A stretch of DNA of 64,000 nt from Rhodobacter sp. (lineage in GTDB: Bacteria; Pseudomonadota; Alphaproteobacteria; Rhodobacterales; Rhodobacteraceae), in assembly GCA_020637515.1 (NCBI GenBank), contig JACKKG010000002.1:1-64000 (forward strand). The letters run 5' to 3'. The translations under genes and the position numbers were made by a program. Under the pieces are notes generated by a model that worked only from the letters and a program-made list of their open reading frames with translations, was not told where the DNA came from and did not search any database. Shown piece by piece: positions 28,308 to 39,496 of this stretch (the stretch's first letter is position 1; every line of letters begins with the position of its first letter).

Positions 28308-28868
28308 TCAGATCACCCGCCCGCCGACCGAAGCCAGCAGCGCATCGACCAACGCGGTTTCCGCCCCCGTCAGCACCTGCGCGCGGGGATAGCGCGGCGC
28401 GGCGCGGTCGTTCAGGACCGGGGTGTCCCAACCGTCGGTGGTGGCGAAGAAATCGCGCGCGCCCCGTTCGCCGAACTCGCGCAGGTAGCCCTGCACCACG
28501 ACGTCGAGATAGCTCATCAGGATCGGCGCCGGATCGGCCTGGACGACCATCGTTTCGGGGGCCACGGCATAGACCTGGGCGGCGACCGGCATCGCGCCCT
28601 CGACCGTCAGGCCCTGGTCGATCGGGTGGCGCCCGTAGCCCTCCTCGCGCTGATCGAGGGCAGCCCAATCCGCGCCGGGCACCAGCGCCACAAGCCCGTC
28701 GATCGCGCTGCCCGCATCGCGCACCCCGGTCAGAAAGGGCGTCTGGCGGCCTTGCGTGTGCTTCCACGCCCGCCGCCAGCCCGACAGTCGGGCCCGGTGC
28801 GCCGGGGTGTAGATATGCGTCGCCCGGTTCACCAACGAGCCATAGCCAAAGAAGAAAGGGTCGGACAT
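28308..28868 (-). CDS. Gamma-glutamylcyclotransferase-like protein
   Basis: A 186-residue protein of the GGCT/ChaC-like fold, recognised by the N-terminal FFFGYGSLVNRATHIYTPA and the following RARLSGWRRAWKH. A carboxylate after DWAALDQREEGYG fits the catalytic Glu of this fold. GGCT and ChaC enzymes cyclise gamma-glutamyl groups to 5-oxoproline in glutathione turnover; the exact substrate is not known. I chose the start MSDPFFFGYGSLV; the longer frame upstream crosses the region before the glycine riboswitch. It diverges from the riboswitch. Confidence 0.8.
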   Translation of the reverse strand: MSDPFFFGYGSLVNRATHIYTPAHRARLSGWRRAWKHTQGRQTPFLTGVRDAGSAIDGLVALVPGADWAALDQREEGYGRHPIDQGLTVEGAMPVAAQVYAVAPETMVVQADPAPILMSYLDVVVQGYLREFGERGARDFFATTDGWDTPVLNDRAAPRYPRAQVLTGAETALVDALLASVGGRVI

Positions 28869-28999
28869 GCGCGGCCTCGGTTTGCTGTCCGTACAGGGAT
28901 GCCCGGGCACCGGGCGGGTTGCAAGAGGCCCCGTGTGCACCGGCATACAAACCCCTTGCCAGCCCCATGTCGCAGTTGCTATCGAAAGCGTCGTGAAGA

Positions 29000-29175
29000 C
29001 GGGAGAATCCGGCGGGCTCCACCCCCGCCGGTGCCGAAGGAGCAACCGCCCCGGTAATCTCTCAGGCGCAAGGGACCGTATTCACAACGACAGCTCTGGA
29101 GAGTGGCGCAGCCGCGCCCGCCGAAGGGATAACGATCTCAGGCGTCCGGTTTCACCGGGCAGGGACAGAGGGGGC
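29000..29175 (+). promoter_or_regulatory. Tandem glycine riboswitch
   Basis: Two glycine aptamers in series. The first runs from GGGAGAATCCGGCGGG through GCCGAAGGAGCAACCG and AATCTCTCAGGCGCAAGGGA; the second from CTCTGGAGAGTGGCGCAG through GCCGAAGGGATAACG and TCTCAGGCGTCC to GGGACAGAGGGG. The paired GCCGAAGGRG.AA and CTCAGGC elements are diagnostic. It precedes gcvT by about 65 bases and should turn on the cleavage system with glycine. It fills most of the 372-base gap between the cyclotransferase and gcvT. Confidence 0.95.
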
Positions 29176-29240
29176 ACCAAGGGCGCGAGGATCGCGCCGG
29201 GATTGGTGCCGGGTCATCCGGCCAACGAATGAGGGACGGC

Positions 29241-30329
29241 ATGACCGAGCTGCGGCGCACCCCGCTCTATGATCTGCATATCGCGCTGGGGGCAAAGATG
29301 GTGCCCTTTGCCGGCTACGAAATGCCGGTGCAATACCCGATGGGCGTGATGGGCGAACACAATCACACCCGCGCCCGCGCCGGGCTGTTCGATGTCTCGC
29401 ACATGGGGCAGGTGATCCTGCGTGCCCCGGCGCAGGCGCTCGAGGCGCTGGTGCCGGTGGACGTGCAGGGCCTGGCGCCCTGGCGGCAACGCTATGCCCT
29501 GTTCACCAACGAGGCGGGCGGCATTCTCGATGACCTGATGATCGCGAATCGGGGCGATCACCTGTTCCTGGTGGTCAACGCCGCCTGCAAGGACGCCGAT
29601 ATCGCCCATCTGCGCGCGCATCTGCCGGGGGTCGAGCCGATCACCGACCGCGCCCTGATCGCCCTGCAAGGCCCCGAGGCCGAACAGGCGCTGGCCCGCC
29701 TGGTGCCGGGCGTCGCCGCGATGCGGTTCATGGATGTTGGCGTGCTGGATTGGGACGGGGTCGCGCTGTGGATCTCGCGCTCGGGCTATACCGGCGAGGA
29801 CGGGTTCGAGATTTCCGTGCCTGACGCGCAGGCCGAGGCCCTGTGCCGCGCGCTGCTGGCCATGCCCGAGGTCGCGCCGATCGGACTGGGCGCGCGCGAT
29901 TCGCTCCGGCTCGAGGCCGGGCTGTGCCTCTATGGCCACGACATCGACACCACCACCTCGCCCATCGAGGCGGCGCTGGGCTGGGCGATCCAGAAGCGCC
30001 GCCGCATCGAGGGTGGCTTTCCCGGCGCCGCGCGCATCCAGCGCGACCTGGCCCAGGGGACGGGCCGCCTGCGCGTGGGCCTGCTGCCCGAGGGGCGCGC
30101 GCCGATGCGCGAGGGCACGCCGCTGTTCGCCACCGCCGACGCCGCCGATCCGGTGGGAATCGTGACCTCGGGCGGCTTCGGTCCCTCGCTGCAAGCGCCC
30201 GTCGCAATGGGCTATCTGCCCGCCGAACTGGCCGCCCCCGGCACCCCGGTCTTTGGCGAGGTGCGCGGCAAACGCCTGCCCGCGCGCGTCACCGCCCTGC
30301 CCTTCCGTCCTTCCAACTTCCGCAAATGA
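29241..30329 (+). CDS. gcvT: Glycine cleavage system T protein (aminomethyltransferase)
   Basis: GcvT transfers the methylene group from aminomethyl-lipoyl GcvH to tetrahydrofolate, releasing ammonia. The 362-residue protein starts MTELRRTPLYDLHIALGAKM, with VPFAGYEMPVQYP and GLFDVSHMGQV, and folate-site residues in GYTGEDGFEISV. The C-terminal barrel includes the IVTSGGFGPSLQ and VAMGYLPAEL segments. I used the ATG at 29241, after GAGGGACGGC; a second ATG is four codons earlier. First gene after the glycine riboswitch. Confidence 0.97.
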   Translation: MTELRRTPLYDLHIALGAKMVPFAGYEMPVQYPMGVMGEHNHTRARAGLFDVSHMGQVILRAPAQALEALVPVDVQGLAPWRQRYALFTNEAGGILDDLMIANRGDHLFLVVNAACKDADIAHLRAHLPGVEPITDRALIALQGPEAEQALARLVPGVAAMRFMDVGVLDWDGVALWISRSGYTGEDGFEISVPDAQAEALCRALLAMPEVAPIGLGARDSLRLEAGLCLYGHDIDTTTSPIEAALGWAIQKRRRIEGGFPGAARIQRDLAQGTGRLRVGLLPEGRAPMREGTPLFATADAADPVGIVTSGGFGPSLQAPVAMGYLPAELAAPGTPVFGEVRGKRLPARVTALPFRPSNFRK

Positions 30330-30338
30330 GGCCCTGAC

Positions 30339-30698
30339 ATGAAATTCACCGAAGAACACGAATGGCTGCGCGTCGATGGCGATCTGGTCGTTGTCGGCAT
30401 CACCGAGCACGCCGCCGAACAACTGGGCGATGTTGTCTTTGTGGAACTGCCCGAGCTGGAATCGCAGGTTTCCAAGGGCGACGAGGTCTGCGTGATCGAA
30501 TCCGTGAAAGCGGCCAGCGACATCCTGGCCCCGCTGGATGGTGAGATCGTCGCCGTGAACGACGCATTGTCAGACAATCCTGCGCTGGTGAACGAGGACC
30601 CGCTGGGCGCGGCCTGGTTCTTCAAGATGAAGATCGACGACCTGTCCGCGCTGGATGCCTACATGTCCGAGGACGCCTACAAGGACTTCATCGCCTGA
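30339..30698 (+). CDS. gcvH: Glycine cleavage system H protein
   Basis: GcvH is the lipoyl-carrying shuttle of the glycine cleavage complex. The 119-residue protein begins [20 protein letters not shown] and carries the lipoylation lysine in [12 protein letters not shown] (Lys57), with conserved [10 protein letters not shown] before it and [15 protein letters not shown] after it. The length is typical. It starts 9 bases after gcvT and precedes gcvP by 98 bases. Confidence 0.98.
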   Translation: MKFTEEHEWLRVDGDLVVVGITEHAAEQLGDVVFVELPELESQVSKGDEVCVIESVKAASDILAPLDGEIVAVNDALSDNPALVNEDPLGAAWFFKMKIDDLSALDAYMSEDAYKDFIA

Positions 30699-30796
30699 GG
30701 TCCGCCCGGTCCGGGCGGCTGAGCGCCCGCGCCGCAATCGCCTGGCCGGGCCGTTGACTCTGACGGCCCCGTCACCGCCCCCCGCGAGAGTGCCCC

Positions 30797-33637
<2,841 letters not shown>

Positions 33638-33641
33638 ACCG

Positions 33642-33720
33642 GGGGGGCCGCCCCCTGCACCCCGCCCAAAGGGGGGCACGCCCCCCTTTGGAAACCCCGT
33701 GCGTATTTCCGACAAGATGA
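33642..33720 (+). repeat. Dispersed intergenic repeat, copy 4
   Basis: A weak G/C hairpin (33642-33655) and a strong 11-bp hairpin (CAAAGGGGGGC/GCCCCCCTTTG, 33667-33690) are followed by ACCCCGTGCGTATTTCC and GACAAGATGA (33695-33720). It fills the space between the convergent gcvP and rhlE and is closely similar to copy 2; both lie next to the stop codon of a minus-strand gene. Confidence 0.8.
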
Positions 33721-33729
33721 TGGGGCGGA

Positions 33730-35166
33730 TCAGCCCTGCGAGCGATCGGGACGCGGGCGGCGCGGGCGGCGCGGTTTCCCGGCGGCCATGGCCTCGGCAT
33801 AGGCGGGGTGCACCCGGTTTTGGCGGGGTTTGGCGGGTTTCGCCGCGCCGTCGGTCGCCGGCGCCGCGCCGGATTTCGCGCCCGTTCGCGGCGCCGGCTT
33901 CTGGCCGGTTCTCGGGTTGGGCTTGGCGCCGGGCTTCTGGCCCGCCGGCTGGCCCGGGCGCCCGCCGCCTGGCCGGCCGCCCCGGCCCTGGTTCGCTGCC
34001 GCGCGCGCCTTTGTGCGGGCCTCGGCGGCCATGGTCTCGGGCCAGGCGGTGCCTCCGATCACCTCGATCGGTTGCCGGGTGAGGGCCTCGATCGCGCGCA
34101 GGTCGGCCATTTCGGCCGGGGCGCAGAGGGCCACCGCGCGCCCCTCGCGTCCGGCGCGCGCGGTGCGGCCGATACGGTGCACGTAGTTTTCCGGCACGTT
34201 CGGCAGGTCGAAATTGTAGACATGCGCGACCAGTGGAATATCGAGCCCCCGCGCCGCGACATCGGTCGCCACCAGCACCTGGATCTCGCCGGCGCGGAAG
34301 GCCGCGAGCGTGCGTTCGCGCTGGCTCTGGCTTTTGTTGCCGTGGATCGATCCGACCGAGAAACCCCAGCTGTCCAGCAGCCGCGACAGCTTTTCCGACC
34401 CGTGCTTGGTGCGGCCGAAGACCAGCGCCAGCTCGCCGGGGTGCTTGCGCAGATACTCGGCCAGCAGCGTCGCCTTGTCCCCCTGGGCGACGAAATGCAC
34501 GGCCTGGTCGATCTTTTCGGCGGTCTTTCCGGGGGGGGCGACCTGCACGCGCACGGGACGGTTCAGATAGGTGTCGGCGACCTCGGACATGTCCTTGGGC
34601 ATGGTGGCGCTGAACAGCATCGTCTGGCGCTCGGCCGGCAGGTGGCGGGCGATCTTGCGCAGGGCATGGATGAAGCCGAGGTCGAGCATCTGGTCGGCCT
34701 CGTCCAGAACCAGCATCTGCACGCGCGCCAGCGACACGGCGCCGCGATCGAGCAGGTCGATCAGCCGGCCGGGCGTCGCCACCAGCACGTCGCAGCCGCG
34801 CACCAGCCGGTCGGTCTGCCGGTTGATCGACGCCCCGCCGACCACCGTGACGATCGAGGTCTGGCTGCCCTGTCCGAGGGACGACAGCGCCTCGGCGATT
34901 TGCTGGACCAGTTCGCGCGTCGGGGCCAGGATCAGCGCCCGCGCGGATTTGGCGGCGGGTTTGCCCTGCCCGGCCAGCCGGTGCAGCATCGGCAGGCCAA
35001 AGGCCAGGGTCTTGCCGGTGCCGGTCTGCGCCAGCCCCATTAGGTCGCGCCCGTCCATCAGCGGCGGAATCGCGCGCGCCTGGATCGGCGTCGGAGTTTC
35101 CAGCCCGGCGCGGGTCAGCGCGGCCAGCAGCGCCGGGTTCAGCCCCAGCATCGAGAAATCGGTCAT
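33730..35166 (-). CDS. rhlE: DEAD-box RNA helicase, RhlE type
   Basis: An ATP-dependent RNA helicase. The 478-residue protein carries the Q motif (GLETPTPIQARAIPP), Walker A AQTGTGKTLAFGLP, the DEAD box VLDEADQMLD, motif III SATMPK, and motif VI HRIGRTARAGREG. After the helicase core, about 100 residues are rich in Arg, Lys, Gly, Pro and Ala (GGRPGGGRPGQPAGQKPGAK), the type of basic tail seen in RhlE proteins. Start at 35166, MTDFSMLGLNPALLAAL. It diverges from a cold-shock gene across 298 bases, a sensible pairing for a low-temperature RNA helicase, though co-regulation is inference. Confidence 0.94.
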   Translation of the reverse strand: MTDFSMLGLNPALLAALTRAGLETPTPIQARAIPPLMDGRDLMGLAQTGTGKTLAFGLPMLHRLAGQGKPAAKSARALILAPTRELVQQIAEALSSLGQGSQTSIVTVVGGASINRQTDRLVRGCDVLVATPGRLIDLLDRGAVSLARVQMLVLDEADQMLDLGFIHALRKIARHLPAERQTMLFSATMPKDMSEVADTYLNRPVRVQVAPPGKTAEKIDQAVHFVAQGDKATLLAEYLRKHPGELALVFGRTKHGSEKLSRLLDSWGFSVGSIHGNKSQSQRERTLAAFRAGEIQVLVATDVAARGLDIPLVAHVYNFDLPNVPENYVHRIGRTARAGREGRAVALCAPAEMADLRAIEALTRQPIEVIGGTAWPETMAAEARTKARAAANQGRGGRPGGGRPGQPAGQKPGAKPNPRTGQKPAPRTGAKSGAAPATDGAAKPAKPRQNRVHPAYAEAMAAGKPRRPRRPRPDRSQG

Positions 35167-35464
35167 CGTGGTCCTTTCGGGCGCCGGCACGGGGGCGACG
35201 CTTGAGCCTGGGCGCGGCCCGTCCCGAAGGCGCCACGCGGGAACCACGGCAGATGGGACTTTGGCCCGGCGAAGTCAAGCGCGAAGCCGTCCCGCCCCCA
35301 AGAGCACCCTTGATTTGTTGACGATTCGTGTCATCCTGCCGCCGTGACAACAGACTTCCTGCGTCCGCCCGCCTTGCTCAGGCAGCCCGCACGATCCGAA
35401 GGCCTGGCTGCACGGCTCCCGACAATCTCGTCGTGGGGAAACTGAAAGAGGATGGAATACGGAA

Positions 35465-35671
35465 ATGGCCACTGGCACCGTAAAATGGTTCAACGCGACG
35501 AAGGGCTATGGTTTCATCGCGCCGGACGGCGGCGGCAAGGATGTCTTTGTGCATATTTCAGCCGTGGAACGCGCCGGATTGAAGGGTCTTCAGGACAACC
35601 AGAAGATTTCCTTCGAAATGCAGTCCGGACGTGACGGCCGCGCGTCGGCGAGCGACCTCAAGCTGCTCTGA
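35465..35671 (+). CDS. Cold-shock protein (CspA family)
   Basis: A 68-residue single cold-shock domain protein: [20 protein letters not shown] with the RNP1 motif KGYGFI and RNP2 motif VFVHISA. These bind single-stranded RNA and act as chaperones. The preceding 298-base gap is long enough for the 5' leader common in csp mRNAs; I see TTGACG and TTGATT near 35310-35323 but no convincing -10. A terminator follows. Paralogue assignment (cspA, cspD and so on) is not possible. Confidence 0.95.
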   Translation: MATGTVKWFNATKGYGFIAPDGGGKDVFVHISAVERAGLKGLQDNQKISFEMQSGRDGRASASDLKLL

Positions 35672-35695
35672 CCGGGCCACGCCGGGCGGAACCGA

Positions 35696-35724
35696 AACCC
35701 GCCGGGGCGCTCGGCGGGTTTTCT
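35696..35724 (+). terminator. Intrinsic terminator of the cold-shock gene
   Basis: Hairpin ACCCGCCG-GGGCGC-TCGGCGGGT followed by TTTCT. It lies 25 bases past the csp stop and overlaps the 3' end of the convergent ATPase gene at base 35724. Confidence 0.85.
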
Positions 35725-36251
35725 CATGCCAGCGCGGCGCGCAGGATCGCCGCGCGCGTGAGGACCGGCACCCTGGGCAAATCTTTGATTTCATATCCGA
35801 ATCGCGGCAAGAACGCGCGCAGGCGGTGGTATTCGGCCAGCGCCTGCGCGGGACCTTGCCGGCGTTCGGCATCCTGCCGGTAGAGTGCCGGCCAAGGCGG
35901 CGCCAGCCAGACCTGCCGATGGTAGCGGGCGCCCAGCCCCTCGGCCTGGGGCGGCAAGGCGCCGGTCGCGTGTTCGAACGCCGCGACGGCATCCAGAAGG
36001 CCGCGATCGAAGACCACCGGCCCGCTCAAGGCGCAGGCTGCCTGCCAGTCCTGAAGCGCCAGCGCGACCGCGCGGCGGGCAAAGAGCGCGGGCTCGGCCC
36101 AGGGCAGCCCGCGCCCGTCCCCGGCCAGCGCGGCGGCGACGATCCGGCGGCCCGGTTCGGGGACGGTGGCGATCCCCTGGGCCGCCAGCGCCGCGATCAG
36201 GGTCGATTTTCCGCCGCCTGAAGCCCCCGAGACGACGACGAATCGCCTCAT
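35724..36251 (-). CDS. Predicted P-loop ATPase/kinase (AAA_28-like)
   Basis: A 175-residue P-loop protein with Walker A VVSGASGGGKSTLIAALA at the N-terminus and FDRGLLDAVAAFE in the middle, a pattern of small AAA_28/NadR-type ATPases or nucleoside kinases. A lid-type basic segment, RQDAERRQGPAQALAEYHRL, follows, ending in VPVLTRAAILRAALA. No partner domain is present. The start shares ATGA with the preceding ArsC-like gene, so it is the fourth gene behind copA-cueR. Its function in a copper context is unknown. Confidence 0.75.
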   Translation of the reverse strand: MRRFVVVSGASGGGKSTLIAALAAQGIATVPEPGRRIVAAALAGDGRGLPWAEPALFARRAVALALQDWQAACALSGPVVFDRGLLDAVAAFEHATGALPPQAEGLGARYHRQVWLAPPWPALYRQDAERRQGPAQALAEYHRLRAFLPRFGYEIKDLPRVPVLTRAAILRAALA

Positions 36252-36571
36252 GCCAGGCCAAGCGCCGCGCGGGTGGCGGGCGTCCAGCCCAGCAGCAGCG
36301 AATCACCGTGACGAATCACCGGACGCTTCATCAGCGCGGGATGCCGCGCCAGCAGCGTGGCCGGATCGACGGCGCGCTCGGCCTCGGACAGGGCGCGCCA
36401 GGTGGTCGAAGAGCGGTTCACCAGCGCCGTGCCGAACCGCGCCAGCAGTCCCGCGATCTCGTCGGGGGCAAGGGGGCTGTCGCGGATGTCGCGAAAGGCG
36501 GCCTCGGGCAGCGCCTTGCGCGCCGTTCGGCAGGTATCGCAGGTTTTCAGGCCAAGGATCTCGATGGTCAT
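36248..36571 (-). CDS. ArsC/Spx-family (YffB-like) protein
   Basis: A 107-residue thioredoxin-fold protein of the ArsC/Spx/YffB class. It shows IEILGLKTCDTCRTARKALP, where CDTC is the CXXC of Spx-like members, followed by ALVNRSSTTWRALSEAE and the ArsC-type C-terminal ALMKRPVIRHGDSLLLGW. True arsenate reductases use one Cys with three arginines; the Spx-like CXXC here makes arsenate reduction uncertain. It lies 9 bases after cueR and overlaps the downstream ATPase by four bases. Confidence 0.8.
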   Translation of the reverse strand: MTIEILGLKTCDTCRTARKALPEAAFRDIRDSPLAPDEIAGLLARFGTALVNRSSTTWRALSEAERAVDPATLLARHPALMKRPVIRHGDSLLLGWTPATRAALGLA

Positions 36572-36580
36572 GGGGTTTTC

Positions 36581-37000
36581 TCAGGTCGGGGGAGGCATGC
36601 GGCGGGCGCGGATCGGGCCGTCGGCCAGATCGTCGAGGATCGGGCAATCCGGCCGGCCATCGCCGGCACAGGCGTGGACCAGGCCGGCCACGGTGGCGCG
36701 CAGCGCCCGCAGTTCGGCGATGCGCGCGTCGATCCGCGCCAGATGCGCCGAGGCGAGGCGCCTGACGTCCTCGCTGGCGCGGTCCTGATCGTCGTAAAGA
36801 CCCAGCAGGGCGCGGCAATCCTCGATCGAGAAACCCAGGCCGCGCGCGCGGTTCAGAAACGCCAGGCGATGAATATCGGCGTCCGAAAAGCTGCGGTAGC
36901 CGTTGGCGTTGCGCGCGGGGCGGATCAAGCCGATCGCCTCGTAGTAGCGGATCGTCTTGGCCGGCAGCCCTGAGGCCCGGGCGGCGTCGGAGATGCTCAT
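36581..37000 (-). CDS. cueR: Copper-responsive MerR-family regulator
   Basis: A 139-residue MerR-family activator. The N-terminal winged helix begins MSISDAARASGLPAKTIRYY and continues EAIGLIRPARNANGYRSF. The long dimerisation helix ends in a metal loop CAGDGRPDCPIL, the C-x7-C spacing of CueR, which binds Cu(I) linearly. It overlaps the copA stop by four bases and is transcribed from the copA promoter, forming a feedback loop; the operator at 39457-39487 matches CueR/HmrR sites. Confidence 0.93.
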   Translation of the reverse strand: MSISDAARASGLPAKTIRYYEAIGLIRPARNANGYRSFSDADIHRLAFLNRARGLGFSIEDCRALLGLYDDQDRASEDVRRLASAHLARIDARIAELRALRATVAGLVHACAGDGRPDCPILDDLADGPIRARRMPPPT

Positions 37001-39429
37001 GCGGTGCCCTCCATCGCCGGGCGCAAGCGCCTGAGCCTGAGCGCATTGGTCAGCACGAAGATCGACGACAGCGCCATGGCCCCCGCCCCCAGGACCGGCG
37101 ACAGGCTGAGGCCATAGACCGGATACAGCACGCCCGCCGCCACCGGGATCAGCGCCGCGTTATAGGCAAAGGCCCAGAACAGGTTCTGGCGGATGTTGCG
37201 GATCACCTGCCGGCTGAGGTGGATCGCGTTGACCACGGCGCGCAGGTCGCCAGACATGAGCACCACCTCGGCGGCCTCGACCGCGACATCGGTGCCCGTG
37301 CCGATGGCCAGCCCCACGTCGGCCGCCGCCAGCGCCGGCGCGTCGTTGATGCCGTCGCCGGTAAAGGCCACCGTCCGGCCGCCGGCGCGCAAGGCCTCGA
37401 TGGCGGCGACCTTGCCGTCGGGCAGGACCTCGGCCACCACATGGTCGATGCCCAGGTCGGCGGCGATGGCCTGCGCCGTGGCGCGCGTGTCGCCGGTGAT
37501 CATCGCCGTCTGGACGCCCATGTCATGCAGGGCGTCGATGGCCGCGCGGGCCGAGGGTTTCACCCGGTCCGCGACAACGATCAGCGCGGGCGGCTGGCCC
37601 TCGACCGCGACATAGAGCGGGGTCTCGCCCCGGCTGGCGTGCGCTGCGGCGCGCGCGGGCAGATCGCCCAGCGCGATCCCCTCGCGCGTCATCAGACGCT
37701 CGGCCCCGATCAGCACGCGCGCGCCGTTGACCGTTGCGGACAGGCCAAAGCCGGTCAGCGCGGTGACATCGCGGGCCACGGGCAGGGTCAGGCCGCGGTC
37801 CCGGGCCGCGCGCACGATGGCGTGGGCGATCGGATGTTCGGACCCCGATTCCGCGGCCGCGGCCAGCGCCAGCAGGCTGTCGTCGGGATGGATCGCGACC
37901 AGCTCGGGGCGGCCCTCGGTCAGGGTGCCGGTCTTGTCAAAGGCCACGACCCGCACCGCCTGCATGGTTTGCAGCGCGTCGCCGCGCCGGAACAGCACGC
38001 CCATCTCGGCCCCGCGCCCGGTGCCCACCATGATCGAGGTCGGCGTCGCCAGCCCCATCGCGCAAGGGCACGCGATGATGAGCACCGCGACCCCCGCGAC
38101 CAGCGCATGGGACAGGCCCGGGCCCCAGACCATCCACGCGACAAAGGTCAGCGCCGCCGCCGCCATCACCACCGGCACGAACACCCGCGTCACCTTGTCC
38201 ACCGCCGCCTGGATCGGCAGCTTGGCGCCCTGGGCTTCCTCGACCATGCGGATGATGCGGGCCAGGACGGTGTCCCCGCCCACCGCCGTGGCGCGGTAGG
38301 TCAGCGCGCCCGTGCCGTTCACCGTGCCGCCGGTCAGCGCCGCGCCCTCGGCCTTTTCCACCGGCACCGGCTCGCCCGAGATCATGCTCTCATCCAGCCA
38401 CGAGTGCCCGCTGGCGACCGTGCCGTCCACCGCCACCCGTTCCCCCGGCGCCAGGTGCAAGAGATCGCCGACGGCGATCTCGGCGATCGCGACCTCCTCG
38501 AGCAGGCCGGCCCGGTCGCGGCGCGCGGTCTGCGGTTGCAGGCCGACCAACCGCGTGATCGCGGCCCCGGTGCGCCCCTTGGCGCGCGCTTCCAGCCAGC
38601 GCCCCAGCAGGATCAGCGTGACGATCATCGCCGCGGCCTCGAAATAGACCGCGCGGGACCCTTCGGGCAGCAGACCGGGTGCAAACGTGGCGACCGTGGA
38701 ATAGCCCCACGCCGCGGTCGATCCCAGCACGACCAGGCTGTTCATGTCGGGCGCGCCGTGCAGGAGAGCCGGCACCCCCGCGCGAAAGAACCTGAGCCCC
38801 GGGCCGAACAGCACCGCCGAGGTCAGCAGGAATTGCGCGATCCACAGCGTTTTCTGGCTGACCTGCGCATAAAGCCAATGGTGAAAGCCTGGAACCAGGT
38901 GGCCGCCCATCTCCAGCACGAAGACGGGCACGGTCAGCACGGCAGCCAGAAGCACGGCGCGGGCCAGACGGGCCTGATCCCGGGCCTTTTGGCGGACGAC
39001 ATCGGCGCGGCTGGTTTCCGTCGCCACCCGGGCCTCGTATCCGGCGGCGCGCACGGCCTGTGCCAGGCGTTCGGACAGACCGTTGAGTGCAAGATGGTGG
39101 ATCGTCGCGCTTTCGCCCGCCAGATTCACGCTGGCCGCGGTCACACCGGGCACCTTTTCCAGCACCCGTTCCACCCGCGCCACGCACGAGGCGCAGGTCA
39201 TCCCGCCGATCGCCAGCCGCGTCACATCCTCGGCGGCGGTGAAGCCCGCGGCCGTCAGCCGTTCGGCCAGGCGGGCGGGTTCGGCGGCGCCGTCCACGGC
39301 GACGGTGCCGGTCATCAGATTGGCGCGCACCCCGGTGACGCCCTCTTCGCGGCCCAGCATCCGCTCGATCCGGGCGGTGCAGGCTGCGCAGGTCATGCCG
39401 TCAACGCGCAGGGTTTGGGTATCGGTCAT
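36997..39429 (-). CDS. copA: Copper-translocating P-type ATPase
   Basis: CopA pumps Cu(I) from the cytoplasm across the inner membrane. The 810-residue protein has two N-terminal heavy-metal domains (GMTCAACTARIERML and GMTCASCVARVERVL), the intramembrane CPC motif in IIACPCAMGLATP (residues 454-456), the phosphorylation site DKTGTLTEG, the SEHPIAHAIV nucleotide-binding motif, TGDTRATA and GDGINDAPAL. The start at 39429 follows AGGAGGT at 5 bases, so the ten upstream in-frame codons are not translated. It is the first gene of the copper operon copA-cueR-ArsC-like-ATPase. Confidence 0.97.
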   Translation of the reverse strand: MTDTQTLRVDGMTCAACTARIERMLGREEGVTGVRANLMTGTVAVDGAAEPARLAERLTAAGFTAAEDVTRLAIGGMTCASCVARVERVLEKVPGVTAASVNLAGESATIHHLALNGLSERLAQAVRAAGYEARVATETSRADVVRQKARDQARLARAVLLAAVLTVPVFVLEMGGHLVPGFHHWLYAQVSQKTLWIAQFLLTSAVLFGPGLRFFRAGVPALLHGAPDMNSLVVLGSTAAWGYSTVATFAPGLLPEGSRAVYFEAAAMIVTLILLGRWLEARAKGRTGAAITRLVGLQPQTARRDRAGLLEEVAIAEIAVGDLLHLAPGERVAVDGTVASGHSWLDESMISGEPVPVEKAEGAALTGGTVNGTGALTYRATAVGGDTVLARIIRMVEEAQGAKLPIQAAVDKVTRVFVPVVMAAAALTFVAWMVWGPGLSHALVAGVAVLIIACPCAMGLATPTSIMVGTGRGAEMGVLFRRGDALQTMQAVRVVAFDKTGTLTEGRPELVAIHPDDSLLALAAAAESGSEHPIAHAIVRAARDRGLTLPVARDVTALTGFGLSATVNGARVLIGAERLMTREGIALGDLPARAAAHASRGETPLYVAVEGQPPALIVVADRVKPSARAAIDALHDMGVQTAMITGDTRATAQAIAADLGIDHVVAEVLPDGKVAAIEALRAGGRTVAFTGDGINDAPALAAADVGLAIGTGTDVAVEAAEVVLMSGDLRAVVNAIHLSRQVIRNIRQNLFWAFAYNAALIPVAAGVLYPVYGLSLSPVLGAGAMALSSIFVLTNALRLRRLRPAMEGTA

Positions 39430-39456
39430 CGGGACCTCCTGTATCCGGTCCTCTCT

Positions 39457-39487
39457 CATATGAGGCTTCCAGTCACTGGAAGATCAA
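39457..39487 (-). promoter_or_regulatory. CueR-type operator and promoter of copA
   Basis: The dyad CTTCCAGTCACTGGAAG (39466-39482; plus-strand reading) sits between TTGATC (-35, 39482-39487 on the minus strand) and CATATG (-10, 39457-39462), separated by the 19-base spacer characteristic of MerR/CueR-activated promoters. It lies 27 bases before the copA start. CueR (HmrR) sites read ACCTTCC-GG-GGAAGG-like in other alphaproteobacteria. Confidence 0.9.
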
Positions 39488-39496
39488 GGGGGCGTT

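Noticed and set aside
35300..35346. A sigma-70 promoter for the cold-shock gene
   Set aside because: TTGACG and TTGATT are present but no convincing -10 lies at 16-18 bases, so I did not annotate a promoter.
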